Positions 7,944 through 14,662 of a stretch of DNA of 31,874 nt are shown here, in pieces. The stretch is from assembly GCA_900556465.1 (NCBI GenBank), contig USPK01000013.1:1-31874 (forward strand), in the 5' to 3' direction. The notes beneath the pieces are model-generated. The model did not search any database. It was not told the DNA's origin and saw only the letters and a program-made list of their open reading frames with translations. Within the stretch, counting starts at the first letter, position 1, and each line of letters opens with the position of its first letter. This stretch comes from an uncultured Prevotella sp. Lineage in GTDB: Bacteria > Bacteroidota > Bacteroidia > Bacteroidales > Bacteroidaceae. The position numbers were made by a program, and so were the translations under genes.

Positions 7944-8489
7944 TCAGTGGCGTGCCGGGCGGGGACGGGCCGGCTGGCGCCGGCGCAGGCTGTCGTTCGG
8001 ATGGCGGGTGGGAACGGACCGACGGCCGACCGTGTCGCGGCGCTGGCGGTGCAGGCTGTCGCTGGCGGCTTGCTCCGCGGCGGCCTGGCTCAGGGAGTCG
8101 GTCGTTGCCCGCATACGGTTGGCGAGGCTGTCGAGTGCGTCGAACGAAAGGGAGTCGAGGCCCGTGCTGTCGGCAACGGGGGGAGCGGCGGGTTCGGGAG
8201 CCGGTTCGGACAGGACGTCTAACGCCGGGCCGGCCGCGGGTGTGGCCGGTTCGGGCTCGGGCAGGGCTTCGGGAAGCGCCGTCTGGACTTCGGGTGTCGG
8301 CGCAGACTGGCTGTTGTCGCGGAATATGGCGTAACCGCCGCAGGCAATGATCGCCAGCAGGCCGATGAGGGTCAGGCCGTTGCAGCAACGGTCCAGCCAC
8401 GAGCCGGACTGGCGGCGCGGACGCTCGTCAGGGACTGGTGGCGGCATTTCGCCGGGTACGGGCGGCGGGGTGTTTCTTTCTTCGTCCAT
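7944..8489 (-). CDS. Proline-rich single-pass membrane protein, unknown function
   Basis: 181 residues. Residues 1-30 are Pro/Glu-rich (TPPPVPGEMPPPVPDERP). A single hydrophobic segment (about 38-55, LTLIGLLAIIACGGYAIF) follows, then a low-complexity Pro/Ala/Glu/Ser region and a very basic C-terminus with repeated Arg. This suggests a cytoplasmic N-terminus, one membrane pass and a flexible periplasmic tail that could reach the peptidoglycan. Only 9 bases separate it from the S4-protein stop, so it is the last gene of the rplY-pth-S4 operon. I do not recognise a family. Other frames over this GC-rich stretch are also open, but only this one has the hydrophobic segment and operon-like spacing. 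Confidence 0.7.
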   Translation of the reverse strand: MDEERNTPPPVPGEMPPPVPDERPRRQSGSWLDRCCNGLTLIGLLAIIACGGYAIFRDNSQSAPTPEVQTALPEALPEPEPATPAAGPALDVLSEPAPEPAAPPVADSTGLDSLSFDALDSLANRMRATTDSLSQAAAEQAASDSLHRQRRDTVGRRSVPTRHPNDSLRRRQPARPRPARH

Positions 8490-8498
8490 GGTGTAGGA

Positions 8499-8927
8499 TT
8501 ATTCGTCGTCGTCGAAGTCGAAATCGTCGTCGAGAAAGACGGGCGTGTTGAAGTCGTCGAGGGCGCGCCGCTCTTTCTTGGTGGGGCGGCCGGTGCCCCG
8601 GGCGCGGTCGATGAAGCCGCTGATTTTGCTCATCTCGAGCAACTCGTATTGCTGCGGGTCGGTAATGTTCTCCAGAATCTCCGGGAGGAGCTTGGCACCG
8701 ACACGCTTCTCGATGGGCTGGAGTACGCGGAAGCAGTACGTGACCGGCGGCTTGCGGACGCTGACCTCGTCGCCGGCCTTGACGGTGCGTGAGGGCTTGG
8801 CCGCGGCGCCATTGATCTGGATGCGGTTGTTCTTGCAGGCGTCGGCGGCGAGGGTGCGCGTCTTGTAGATGCGTGCCGCCCAGAGCCATTTGTCTAACCG
8901 CGCTTCTTGAGGTTGGCTCATGCTCAT
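8499..8927 (-). CDS. S4-domain RNA-binding protein, Hsp15/HslR-like
   Basis: 142 residues. The start at 8927 is chosen because its ATG overlaps the pth stop as ATGA, a usual sign of coupled translation; a second ATG two codons later (8921) is possible. The S4 fold spans residues 10-57, beginning RLDKWLWAARIYKTR and including INGAAAKPSRTVKAGDEV, as in Hsp15, which binds free 50S subunits carrying nascent chains. The middle (76-98) and the GRPTKKERR segment (113-121) are typical of the bacterial family. The C-terminus is strikingly acidic (residues 133-142, eight of ten Asp or Glu). Its place after L25 and Pth (peptidyl-tRNA hydrolase) fits a role in rescuing stalled 50S-nascent-chain complexes; this is inference from family and context. 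Confidence 0.9.
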   Translation of the reverse strand: MSMSQPQEARLDKWLWAARIYKTRTLAADACKNNRIQINGAAAKPSRTVKAGDEVSVRKPPVTYCFRVLQPIEKRVGAKLLPEILENITDPQQYELLEMSKISGFIDRARGTGRPTKKERRALDDFNTPVFLDDDFDFDDDE

Positions 8928-9487
8928 TTCTTGTTGTAGTGGTTCATGGTGAACTGTATGCCGGCGAGGGCGAAGCTCTTGACCATCTCGCACGCGGCGG
9001 CGATGCGTTCGTCCATCCTGGCGAGGTCCTCCGGCCCGAACTCTCCCAGCACGTAGTCCACCTGTCCGCCACGGGGAAAGTCGTTGCCGATGCCGAAACG
9101 CAGGCGGGCGTATTGCTGCGTGCCCAGGACGGATGTGATGTGTTTCAGTCCGTTGTGGCCGCCTTCACTACCCCCGGGGCGCATGCGCAACTGTCCGAAG
9201 GGCAGGGACAGGTCGTCGACGACAACGAGCAACTGTTCGATGGGAATCTTCTTCTCGTTCATCCAGTAGCGCACGGCGTTGCCCGAAAGGTTCATATAGG
9301 TGGAGGGCTTGAGCAACGTGAGCGTCTGGTTCTTCACTTTGAGTGTTGTGACAAACCCGTAGCGTTTGTCTTCAAATACAAGATTGGACGCCTTGGCCAA
9401 GGCGTCCAATACTCTGAATCCTATGTTATGGCGGGTCTGGGCATACTCGTCGCCGATGTTTCCCAGCCCGACAATCAAATGGTTCAT
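8924..9487 (-). CDS. pth: Peptidyl-tRNA hydrolase
   Basis: 187 residues from the ATG at 9487; an earlier ATG (9529) would add 14 residues absent from the family. It cleaves peptidyl-tRNA released from stalled ribosomes, recycling tRNA in the cytoplasm. Family motifs are all present: GLGNIGDEYAQTRHNIGF (7-24) with Asn10 and catalytic His20, KPSTYMNLSG (60-69), VVDDLSLPFGQLR (89-101) with Asp92, and GGSEGGHNGLKHI (105-117) with Asn112. FGIGNDFPRG (131-140) is also typical. Family members usually have GNPG where this one has GNIG (Ile11 for Pro). It lies 95 bases after rplY and overlaps the S4 gene by 4 bases. Confidence 0.97.
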   Translation of the reverse strand: MNHLIVGLGNIGDEYAQTRHNIGFRVLDALAKASNLVFEDKRYGFVTTLKVKNQTLTLLKPSTYMNLSGNAVRYWMNEKKIPIEQLLVVVDDLSLPFGQLRMRPGGSEGGHNGLKHITSVLGTQQYARLRFGIGNDFPRGGQVDYVLGEFGPEDLARMDERIAAACEMVKSFALAGIQFTMNHYNKK

Positions 9488-9582
9488 GTCTACTTCAACT
9501 AAAAAGTTCGGTAGGTTGCTGTGGTTCAATTGCCGCGTGCAGCCGGACAGACGCCGCTGCGCACGGCAGTAGTGGAGGAGGA

Positions 9583-10179
9583 TTATTCCTTGGCGGCAGC
9601 GGCTGCACCCATGGCGGCACGCGTCATCTTCACGGTGCAGACAATCACTTCCTTCGGGGTAACGAGCTCGAGCTTGTCGAAGTGGAGGTCGCCCACCTTG
9701 ATGCTCTTGCCGAGGCCGAGCTTCGTCACGTCGATGTTCAGCTTCTCGGGGATGTCCTCGTAGAGGGCTTTCACCTTCAACTTGCGGACCATCGTGATGA
9801 GGCGGCCACCGGCGCGTACACCTTCGGCCAGTCCCTGCGGAGCTACGGGCACGCCAATCGTCACGGGCTTCTCGGCGTGAACCTCGTAGAAGTCTACGTG
9901 GAGGACGTTGTCCTTTACCGGGTGGAACTGGAGGTCCTTGATGATGGCCTTATGGTCTTCGCCGTCGATGTTGATGTCGATCAAGTAGATGTGGGGCGTG
10001 AAGACGATCTTGTTGATTTCTTTCTCGGAAACGGCGAAGTGGACAGCCTGGGGCTGGCCGTTCTCGTCTTTCTTCTCTCCGTAGATGATGCACGGTACTA
10101 AGCCATTGCGGCGAATCTCTTTCGTGGCCTTCTTGCCTACGGCTGCGCGGCTGGTGCCGCTGATAGCGATTTGCTTCAT
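9583..10179 (-). CDS. rplY: 50S ribosomal protein L25 (long, general-stress CTC type)
   Basis: 198 residues. The N-terminal domain (about 1-95, from ISGTSRAAVGKKATKEIR and LVPCIIYG) binds 5S rRNA. The C-terminal beta domain (about 98-180, with VPVAPQGLAEGVRAGGRL) makes it the long TL5/CTC form rather than the short E. coli form. The tail is Ala-rich. It is first in an operon with pth, the S4 protein and the proline-rich membrane protein. A matching promoter (10274-10306) and a leader of about 88 bases with two possible small hairpins (10199-10223, 10237-10252) lie upstream. Confidence 0.97.
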   Translation of the reverse strand: MKQIAISGTSRAAVGKKATKEIRRNGLVPCIIYGEKKDENGQPQAVHFAVSEKEINKIVFTPHIYLIDINIDGEDHKAIIKDLQFHPVKDNVLHVDFYEVHAEKPVTIGVPVAPQGLAEGVRAGGRLITMVRKLKVKALYEDIPEKLNIDVTKLGLGKSIKVGDLHFDKLELVTPKEVIVCTVKMTRAAMGAAAAAKE

Positions 10180-10273
10180 AATTAGTTGTGTTACTCTAAA
10201 TTAAGTTGGTTTTGAGCTTAATTCTCCATCACACAGGCCGGATAGTTCCGGCTGATGTAGAACAAAATCGGCG

Positions 10274-10306
10274 CAAAGGTAAAAAAAAATCTGCCATTTA
10301 CGCAAA
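10274..10306 (-). promoter_or_regulatory. rplY: Bacteroidota-type promoter for the rplY operon
   Basis: On the minus strand TTTG (10306-10303), 21 bases, then TACCTTTG (10281-10274), an exact match to the -7 consensus TAnnTTTG. The -33 element lies in the loop/stem of the terminator of the upstream gene. Expected transcription start near 10267. Confidence 0.7.
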
Positions 10307-10314
10307 TGGCAGAT
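10281..10314 (-). terminator. Intrinsic terminator of the PUR-family gene
   Basis: Perfect 11-base arms (ATCTGCCATTT at 10289-10299, complement at 10304-10314), a 4-base loop, and a run of T on the minus strand (A at 10281-10289 on the plus strand). It lies 36 bases past the stop at 10351 and overlaps the rplY promoter. Confidence 0.85.
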
Positions 10315-10350
10315 GTAAAAGTTGTGATAGGCGCAGGGACTGCGCGAAAT

Positions 10351-10779
10351 TCAGAAGTCGAAATCGACATGGAAGTCCGCTGCGCCCTTATTGAGCGAGG
10401 CGCTGTCCTTCATGTCGTCGGGATTGTCCGCATCTTCCTTGACGGGCTGTTGCCCTTCCGTGACGAAAGCCGTATAGGAGGCTTCCGAATCCGGACTGTT
10501 GAAACTTGGGGCTTGCTGGTGTACGAAGGCGGTAGCCGCCTGGAAGGCCGCCATGAAACGTTCCATGTCTTCACGGTAAAGAAATATCTTGTGCTTCTCA
10601 TAAATGGGACGCACTTCCTGCCCGCTGGTGTTCTTGAGACGTTTGCTTTCCGTAATAGAAATGTACAGTTCGTTGCGGCGATCAATCTTTACGTCGATGT
10701 AATAAATGCGCTTGCCCGCCTTTACGGTTTTGGAAAATAAAATCTCATTGTCCGCTTTTTCTTTCATCTGCTCGTTCAT
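10351..10779 (-). CDS. PUR-family DNA/RNA-binding protein (DUF3276)
   Basis: 142 residues. The central region (about 10-90) matches the single PUR repeat found in Bacteroidota and spirochaetes: YYIDVKIDRRNELYISITES (26-45), then HKIFLYREDMERFMAAF (63-79). PUR proteins bind single-stranded, purine-rich nucleic acid, usually as dimers; the biological role in bacteria is not settled. The last about 50 residues are acidic and probably disordered, ending HVDFDF. It is divergent from nusB and ends in a strong terminator. I could not find a clear promoter for it in the 183-base gap to nusB. Confidence 0.9.
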   Translation of the reverse strand: MNEQMKEKADNEILFSKTVKAGKRIYYIDVKIDRRNELYISITESKRLKNTSGQEVRPIYEKHKIFLYREDMERFMAAFQAATAFVHQQAPSFNSPDSEASYTAFVTEGQQPVKEDADNPDDMKDSASLNKGAADFHVDFDF

Positions 10780-10922
10780 AGTCGTACGTTCGTTAAGAGG
10801 TTCGGTAGATCAGGGTTGTTAGCGAGCTGCCCTATTGGGGGAAGGACCATACAAATTTGCAATCATTTTTTTGAAGTTCCAAAAAATAGGAGTAAAAAAT
10901 CTGTTGCACTCGCGTTTTTTTG

Positions 10923-10930
10923 TAAATTTG
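10923..10930 (+). promoter_or_regulatory. nusB: -7 box upstream of nusB
   Basis: TAAATTTG matches TAnnTTTG exactly, 32 bases before the chosen ATG of nusB. The -33 position is poorly conserved. The gap 10780-10962 also holds AT-rich tracts (CAAATTTG at 10855-10862) but no second clear box. Confidence 0.5.
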
Positions 10931-10962
10931 CACCGAATATTATGCTAATTCTGAAGAGTGGA

Positions 10963-11895
10963 ATGATAAATAGAGAATTGATTCGCCTGAAAGTCGTCCA
11001 GTTAGTGTATGCGTACTACCAGAACGAGGGGAAGACGATAGAAATGGCCGAGAAAGAATTGGACTTTAGCCTGGCGAAAGCCTACGAATTATATCATTAT
11101 CTTTTAACGTTGTTGGTCAGCATGCGCCAAATGGCCGCCCGCAAGGACGAAAACATGAGAGCGCGGAGCAAACGCCTGGGAACAACGGTGGAAGGCCTTA
11201 CGCCCGACGGGCAATTTGCCGCCAACAAATTCTTACTCCAGCTGGACGAGAACAAGCAGCTCCTGGAGTACAGGGAGAAGCAGAAGAAGGAGTGGATAGA
11301 GGAAGAGGCCTTCGTCAAGAAGCTCTACGGCAAGTTCATCGAGAGCGATATTTACCAGATGTATCTCACGAAGGAGGACTTCTCTTACGACGCCGACCGC
11401 GAGCTGATTCGCAAACTCTACAAGACTTACGTTTGTAGCAACGAGGATTTCGACAGCTTGCTGGAGGACCACAGTCTTTATTGGAATGACGACAAGGAAA
11501 TCGTCGACTCTTTCGTGCTGAAGACCATCAAGCGCTTCAACGCCGAGTCTACGGCCGACCAGTCGTTGCTCCCGGAGTACACGTCCGAGGAAGACCACGA
11601 CTTCGCGGGCCAGTTGTTCCGGGCCACGCTTGAAAAGTCCGACGAAATACGGCAACTCATCAAGGAAAACTGCAAGAACTGGGAATTCAACCGCCTGGCC
11701 TTTATGGACGTACTCATCATGCAGATCGCCCTGGCCGAGATAATGACGTTCCCCACCATCCCCGTGAGCGTCACCTTCAACGAGTATCTGGACATCGCCA
11801 AGGTGTACAGCACGCCGCGCAGCGCCTCTTACATCAACGGCTTGCTGGACCACGTGGTCAAGAAGCTGAGAGCAGAAAACAAAATCCTAAAATAA
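10963..11895 (+). CDS. nusB: Transcription antitermination factor NusB (long Bacteroidota form)
   Basis: 310 residues from the ATG at 10963 (MINRELIRLKVVQLVYAYYQ), the usual start of Bacteroidota NusB; the frame is open further upstream, but the -7 box at 10923 argues against earlier starts. NusB with NusE (S10) binds boxA RNA in rRNA leaders and prevents premature termination. About 200 N-terminal residues are an extension relative to the roughly 140-residue E. coli protein and are rich in charged residues. The conserved NusB fold is at about 200-305, including NRLAFMDVLIMQIALAEI and SVTFNEYLDIAKVYSTPRSA with INGLLD. It is followed after 23 bases by yajC. Confidence 0.93.
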   Translation: MINRELIRLKVVQLVYAYYQNEGKTIEMAEKELDFSLAKAYELYHYLLTLLVSMRQMAARKDENMRARSKRLGTTVEGLTPDGQFAANKFLLQLDENKQLLEYREKQKKEWIEEEAFVKKLYGKFIESDIYQMYLTKEDFSYDADRELIRKLYKTYVCSNEDFDSLLEDHSLYWNDDKEIVDSFVLKTIKRFNAESTADQSLLPEYTSEEDHDFAGQLFRATLEKSDEIRQLIKENCKNWEFNRLAFMDVLIMQIALAEIMTFPTIPVSVTFNEYLDIAKVYSTPRSASYINGLLDHVVKKLRAENKILK

Positions 11896-11918
11896 ATAAT
11901 TTATAACTCAAGAAAGCT

Positions 11919-12257
11919 ATGAACGAATTATTGTTCGCGTTTTTGCAGGGCGGCGCGCAGCCGGCCGCCAATGGTCAGGGCAGTATGATGCCGACTATCA
12001 TCATGCTGGTAGTCCTTTTCGCCATCGTGTATTTCTTTATGATTCGTCCACAGAACAAAAAGCAGAAAGAAATTCAGAAATTCCGCAACGCTCTTCAGCC
12101 GGGCCAGGATGTAGTGACCATAGGCGGCATCCACGGCACCATTAGAAGCATCGACGACACGGACCATACCGTGATGCTCGAGGTGGCTACCGGCACGAAG
12201 ATCAAGTTTGAGAAGAGCGCCATCATGCCCAACGCTGCCGCTGCCCAGCAGCGCTAA
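11919..12257 (+). CDS. yajC: Sec translocase accessory subunit YajC
   Basis: 112 residues. Short Gly/Ala/Gln-rich N-terminus, one membrane segment (about 24-41), then the family signature FFMIRPQNKKQKE (39-51) and a cytoplasmic beta domain with GQDVVTIGGIHGTI (62-75). YajC associates with SecDF and the SecYEG channel. It follows nusB closely and is followed by a strong terminator. Confidence 0.95.
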   Translation: MNELLFAFLQGGAQPAANGQGSMMPTIIMLVVLFAIVYFFMIRPQNKKQKEIQKFRNALQPGQDVVTIGGIHGTIRSIDDTDHTVMLEVATGTKIKFEKSAIMPNAAAAQQR

Positions 12258-12289
12258 GCCGTTGCCGCTACTGGCAGCCAACATAAGTG

Positions 12290-12348
12290 GCCAACGTGTC
12301 AGAGCTTCGCGGGGTGCACCCGCCGGAGAGTGACGCGTTGGCTTTTTT
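12290..12348 (+). terminator. Intrinsic terminator between yajC and the ybbR-like gene
   Basis: Twelve-base arms (GCCAACGTGTCA at 12290-12301, TGACGCGTTGGC at 12331-12342) pair fully with one G-U wobble, followed by TTTTTT (12343-12348). The long loop holds a second small hairpin (about 12309-12323, GCGGGG/CCCGC). It starts 32 bases past the yajC stop. Confidence 0.8.
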
Positions 12349-12397
12349 ATCTCTTACTCAGCGCGCGGCGGGACTATGCGCGGAACGTCCCGCAGTG

Positions 12398-12428
12398 TTT
12401 CTGTCAGACGTCGGGCTGGGTACAGTTG
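12398..12428 (+). promoter_or_regulatory. Possible promoter for ybbR-like/coaE
   Basis: TTTC (12398-12401), 19 bases, then TACAGTTG (12421-12428); each box is one mismatch from the Bacteroidota consensus. The position, 24 bases before the ybbR-like ATG and after a strong terminator, is what makes it credible. Confidence 0.35.
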
Positions 12429-12452
12429 CCGCAAGTCAAGCTGAACATCACC

Positions 12453-13445
12453 ATGAATATTATCCGCAAAATCAAGGATATTTCCCGCTATCTGTTTACC
12501 AGGATGTGGAACCGCCAGTTCCTTGTCTTTCTCTTCTTCCTGGCACTCTCTACCAGCTTCTGGTTTTTCCAGGCCTTGAACGAAACGTACGAGGAGGACT
12601 TCTCGTTGCCCGTCGAATTGCGCAACGTTCCCCGTAACGTCGTTATCACGACCGGCCTCCCCGAGACGGTGCAGGTGGTCCTCCGCGACAAGGGGACGAC
12701 GCTGCTCAACTATAAGTTTGGTGATAAGCTCCCGGCCATTGTCCTCGACTATAACGTTTATGCCAATTCGTCCGGGCATGTGCGCATTCTTTCCTCAGAG
12801 ATTCAGCGTCAGCTCCGGCAGAAGCTGGCTTCGGCCACAGTCATCGTCAGCGTGCGGCCCGACACCCTCGAGTTCTACTATAACAACGGCAGCTACAAGC
12901 GAGTCCCCGTGCGTATGCGGGGACAGATACAGCCGGCGCCCGGTTATACCATTTCCTCGCAGCGCCTCAGTCCGGACTCTGTCTTAGTCTACGCTGCCGA
13001 CCAGCAGCTCGACACCATCGACGCGGCCTATGTCAGCCCGCTTTACCTGAGCGACGTCTCCGCCCCCGTTACCAAGCAACTCTCGCTGGCTACCGCTCGG
13101 GGCGTCAAGTTCGTACCCGCGGAAGTCTCGTTCCAGCTGGGCGTGGACCGTTTGGTAGAGAAGCGGTTCACGGTCCCCATCATCGGTAAAAATTTTCCGG
13201 AAGGTGAGAAGCTGCGCACCTTCCCCTCGCAGGTCGAGGTTATTTTCCAAGTCAGCATGACGCTTTACCGTCGCATCCATCCCAGTGATTTTACCGTCGT
13301 CGTCGACTACAACGAGCTCAGGGCCGACGGCGGCAACCGTTGCCGTCTCTATGTAGAAGAAATCCCTGCCGGTGTCAGTCACATCCGCCTGTCCGAAGAA
13401 GAAGCCGAGTATGTCATCGAAACCCTTTCCACTACCGCAAATTGA
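12453..13445 (+). CDS. YbbR-like domain protein, membrane-anchored
   Basis: 330 residues from the ATG at 12453 (MNIIRKIKDISRYLF); an upstream in-frame ATG (12330) lies inside the terminator and is rejected. One N-terminal membrane segment (about 22-40) anchors a long beta-rich periplasmic region with YbbR-type repeats (for example PVELRNVPRNVVITTGLPE at about 53-71, and VPIIGKNFPEGEKLRTFPSQ later). In Firmicutes YbbR (CdaR) regulates a diadenylate cyclase; no cdaA gene is visible here, so that role cannot be transferred. The gene overlaps coaE by about 35 bases, so the two are co-translated. Confidence 0.85.
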   Translation: MNIIRKIKDISRYLFTRMWNRQFLVFLFFLALSTSFWFFQALNETYEEDFSLPVELRNVPRNVVITTGLPETVQVVLRDKGTTLLNYKFGDKLPAIVLDYNVYANSSGHVRILSSEIQRQLRQKLASATVIVSVRPDTLEFYYNNGSYKRVPVRMRGQIQPAPGYTISSQRLSPDSVLVYAADQQLDTIDAAYVSPLYLSDVSAPVTKQLSLATARGVKFVPAEVSFQLGVDRLVEKRFTVPIIGKNFPEGEKLRTFPSQVEVIFQVSMTLYRRIHPSDFTVVVDYNELRADGGNRCRLYVEEIPAGVSHIRLSEEEAEYVIETLSTTAN

Positions 13446-14025
13446 CCCGTCCCTGCATCGCATCGCGCTGACCGGCGGCATCGGCAGCGGCAAAAGTTAT
13501 GTCTGTCGTCAGCTCGAGGCGCTCGGTTACCCGGTGTTCTATTGCGACGACGAGGCCAAACGCATCATTCGCACCGACGCCCGGGTCCGTTCCGCCCTGG
13601 TCCGCTTGATTGGCCCGGAGGTGTACGACGCTGCCGGCGCGCTCTGTAAGCCTGTCCTCGCCCGTTACCTTTGTGCCGGCCCCGACTATGCCGCCCGGGT
13701 CGACGCCATTGTCCATCCCCGGGTGGGCGAGGTGTTCGAGGAGTGGGCCGCCGTCCAGTCCGCCCCGCGGGTATTCATGGAGTGCGCCCTGCTCTTTGAA
13801 GCCGGGTTCGAGCGTTACGTCGACGCCACCATCCTGGTCAGCGCTCCGCAGGAAGTACGCATAGCCCGTGTCATGTCGCGCGACGGCATCGGGCGCGCCA
13901 AGGTCCTGGAGTGGATGGCCCTTCAGATGTCCGAGGAGGACAAGGCCCGCCGGGCCGACTACGTGGTTTGCAACGACGGCCAGGCCGATGTCGCCGCCCA
14001 ACTCCACAGACTGCTGGCCGGTTAA
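13411..14025 (+). CDS. coaE: Dephospho-CoA kinase
   Basis: 204 residues from the ATG at 13411. It phosphorylates the 3'-OH of dephospho-CoA, the last step of CoA synthesis, in the cytoplasm. The P-loop is GGIGSGKS (22-29); other family features are the CDDEAKRII segment after the first strand, VDAIVHPRV, and ECALLFEAGF in the lid/core. The start lies 35 bases inside the ybbR-like gene; the only other in-frame ATG (13372) would add 13 more residues inside that gene. Bacteroidales genomes commonly have nusB, yajC, ybbR and coaE together, as here. Confidence 0.93.
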   Translation: MSSKPFPLPQIDPSLHRIALTGGIGSGKSYVCRQLEALGYPVFYCDDEAKRIIRTDARVRSALVRLIGPEVYDAAGALCKPVLARYLCAGPDYAARVDAIVHPRVGEVFEEWAAVQSAPRVFMECALLFEAGFERYVDATILVSAPQEVRIARVMSRDGIGRAKVLEWMALQMSEEDKARRADYVVCNDGQADVAAQLHRLLAG

Positions 14026-14069
14026 GTTTTTTTTAAGTTCGTCCCTTATTCCATTTCGGCCTAATCCAC

Positions 14070-14077
14070 TAACTTTG
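14070..14077 (+). promoter_or_regulatory. -7 box upstream of the DUF5606 gene
   Basis: TAACTTTG matches TAnnTTTG exactly, 40 bases before the ATG at 14118. The -33 element is weak (TTAT near 14046). Confidence 0.5.
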
Positions 14078-14117
14078 CCGACGCGAAAAATATTTGTAAC
14101 CATTCAAAGACTTTGAA

Positions 14118-14561
14118 ATGAAAGATACCATCTTGGCTATCGCGGGCCGTCCCGGCCTTTACCGGTTGGTTTCCCAGGGCCGGAACATGCTGATCGTGGA
14201 GACAATCGACGAGAAGCACCGCCGCTTTCCAGCCGGCGTACGCGACCGCGTCACGTCCCTCAACGACGTTTCCATGTATACCGACGGCGAGGACCAGCCT
14301 CTCATGAACGTGTTCGACGCCATCAAACAGAAGGAAGGGGGCAAGACCACCGCGCTCGATTACCATACCGCCAGCCACGACGAACTGGCCGACTTTATGG
14401 CCGCCGTATTGCCCGAGTACGACCGTGAACGCGTCCACGATGCCGACATCAAGAAACTCATACAGTGGTACAACATCTTAATCGCTAACGGCTTCAGCGA
14501 GTTTGTCAGTCCCGCGGCCGAGGCGCCGGAACAGACCGACGCGCCCGCCACAGAAGCCTGA
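14118..14561 (+). CDS. DUF5606 family protein, unknown function
   Basis: 147 residues. The N-terminal half (KDTILAIAGRPGLYRLVSQG at 2-21, then MLIVETID) is the typical opening of the Bacteroidota DUF5606 family, a small predicted beta domain. The segment 73-125 looks helical, and the last about 20 residues are Pro/Ala/Glu-rich and probably disordered. There is no signal peptide, so it is cytoplasmic. Its own -7 box lies upstream and a strong terminator follows, so it is probably transcribed alone. No function is established. Confidence 0.85.
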   Translation: MKDTILAIAGRPGLYRLVSQGRNMLIVETIDEKHRRFPAGVRDRVTSLNDVSMYTDGEDQPLMNVFDAIKQKEGGKTTALDYHTASHDELADFMAAVLPEYDRERVHDADIKKLIQWYNILIANGFSEFVSPAAEAPEQTDAPATEA

Positions 14562-14585
14562 GCCGTTGTTTCCACGGTTTTATTG

Positions 14586-14623
14586 AAAAAGGCGCCCATC
14601 GCCAGCGGCGGGCGCCCTTTTTT
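14586..14623 (+). terminator. Intrinsic terminator after the DUF5606 gene
   Basis: AAAAA, GGCGCCC (14591-14597), 12-base loop, GGGCGCC (14610-14616), then C and TTTTTT (14618-14623). It lies 24 bases past the stop. Confidence 0.85.
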
Positions 14624-14662
14624 GTAACCCTTTCCGCTGAACGTATAGACCTTATTATTGAG

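Noticed and set aside
7837..8400. N-terminal extension of the metallophosphoesterase frame upstream of 7836
   Set aside because: The extension is Arg/Pro-rich, overlaps the membrane protein gene in another frame, and would bury the signal peptide.
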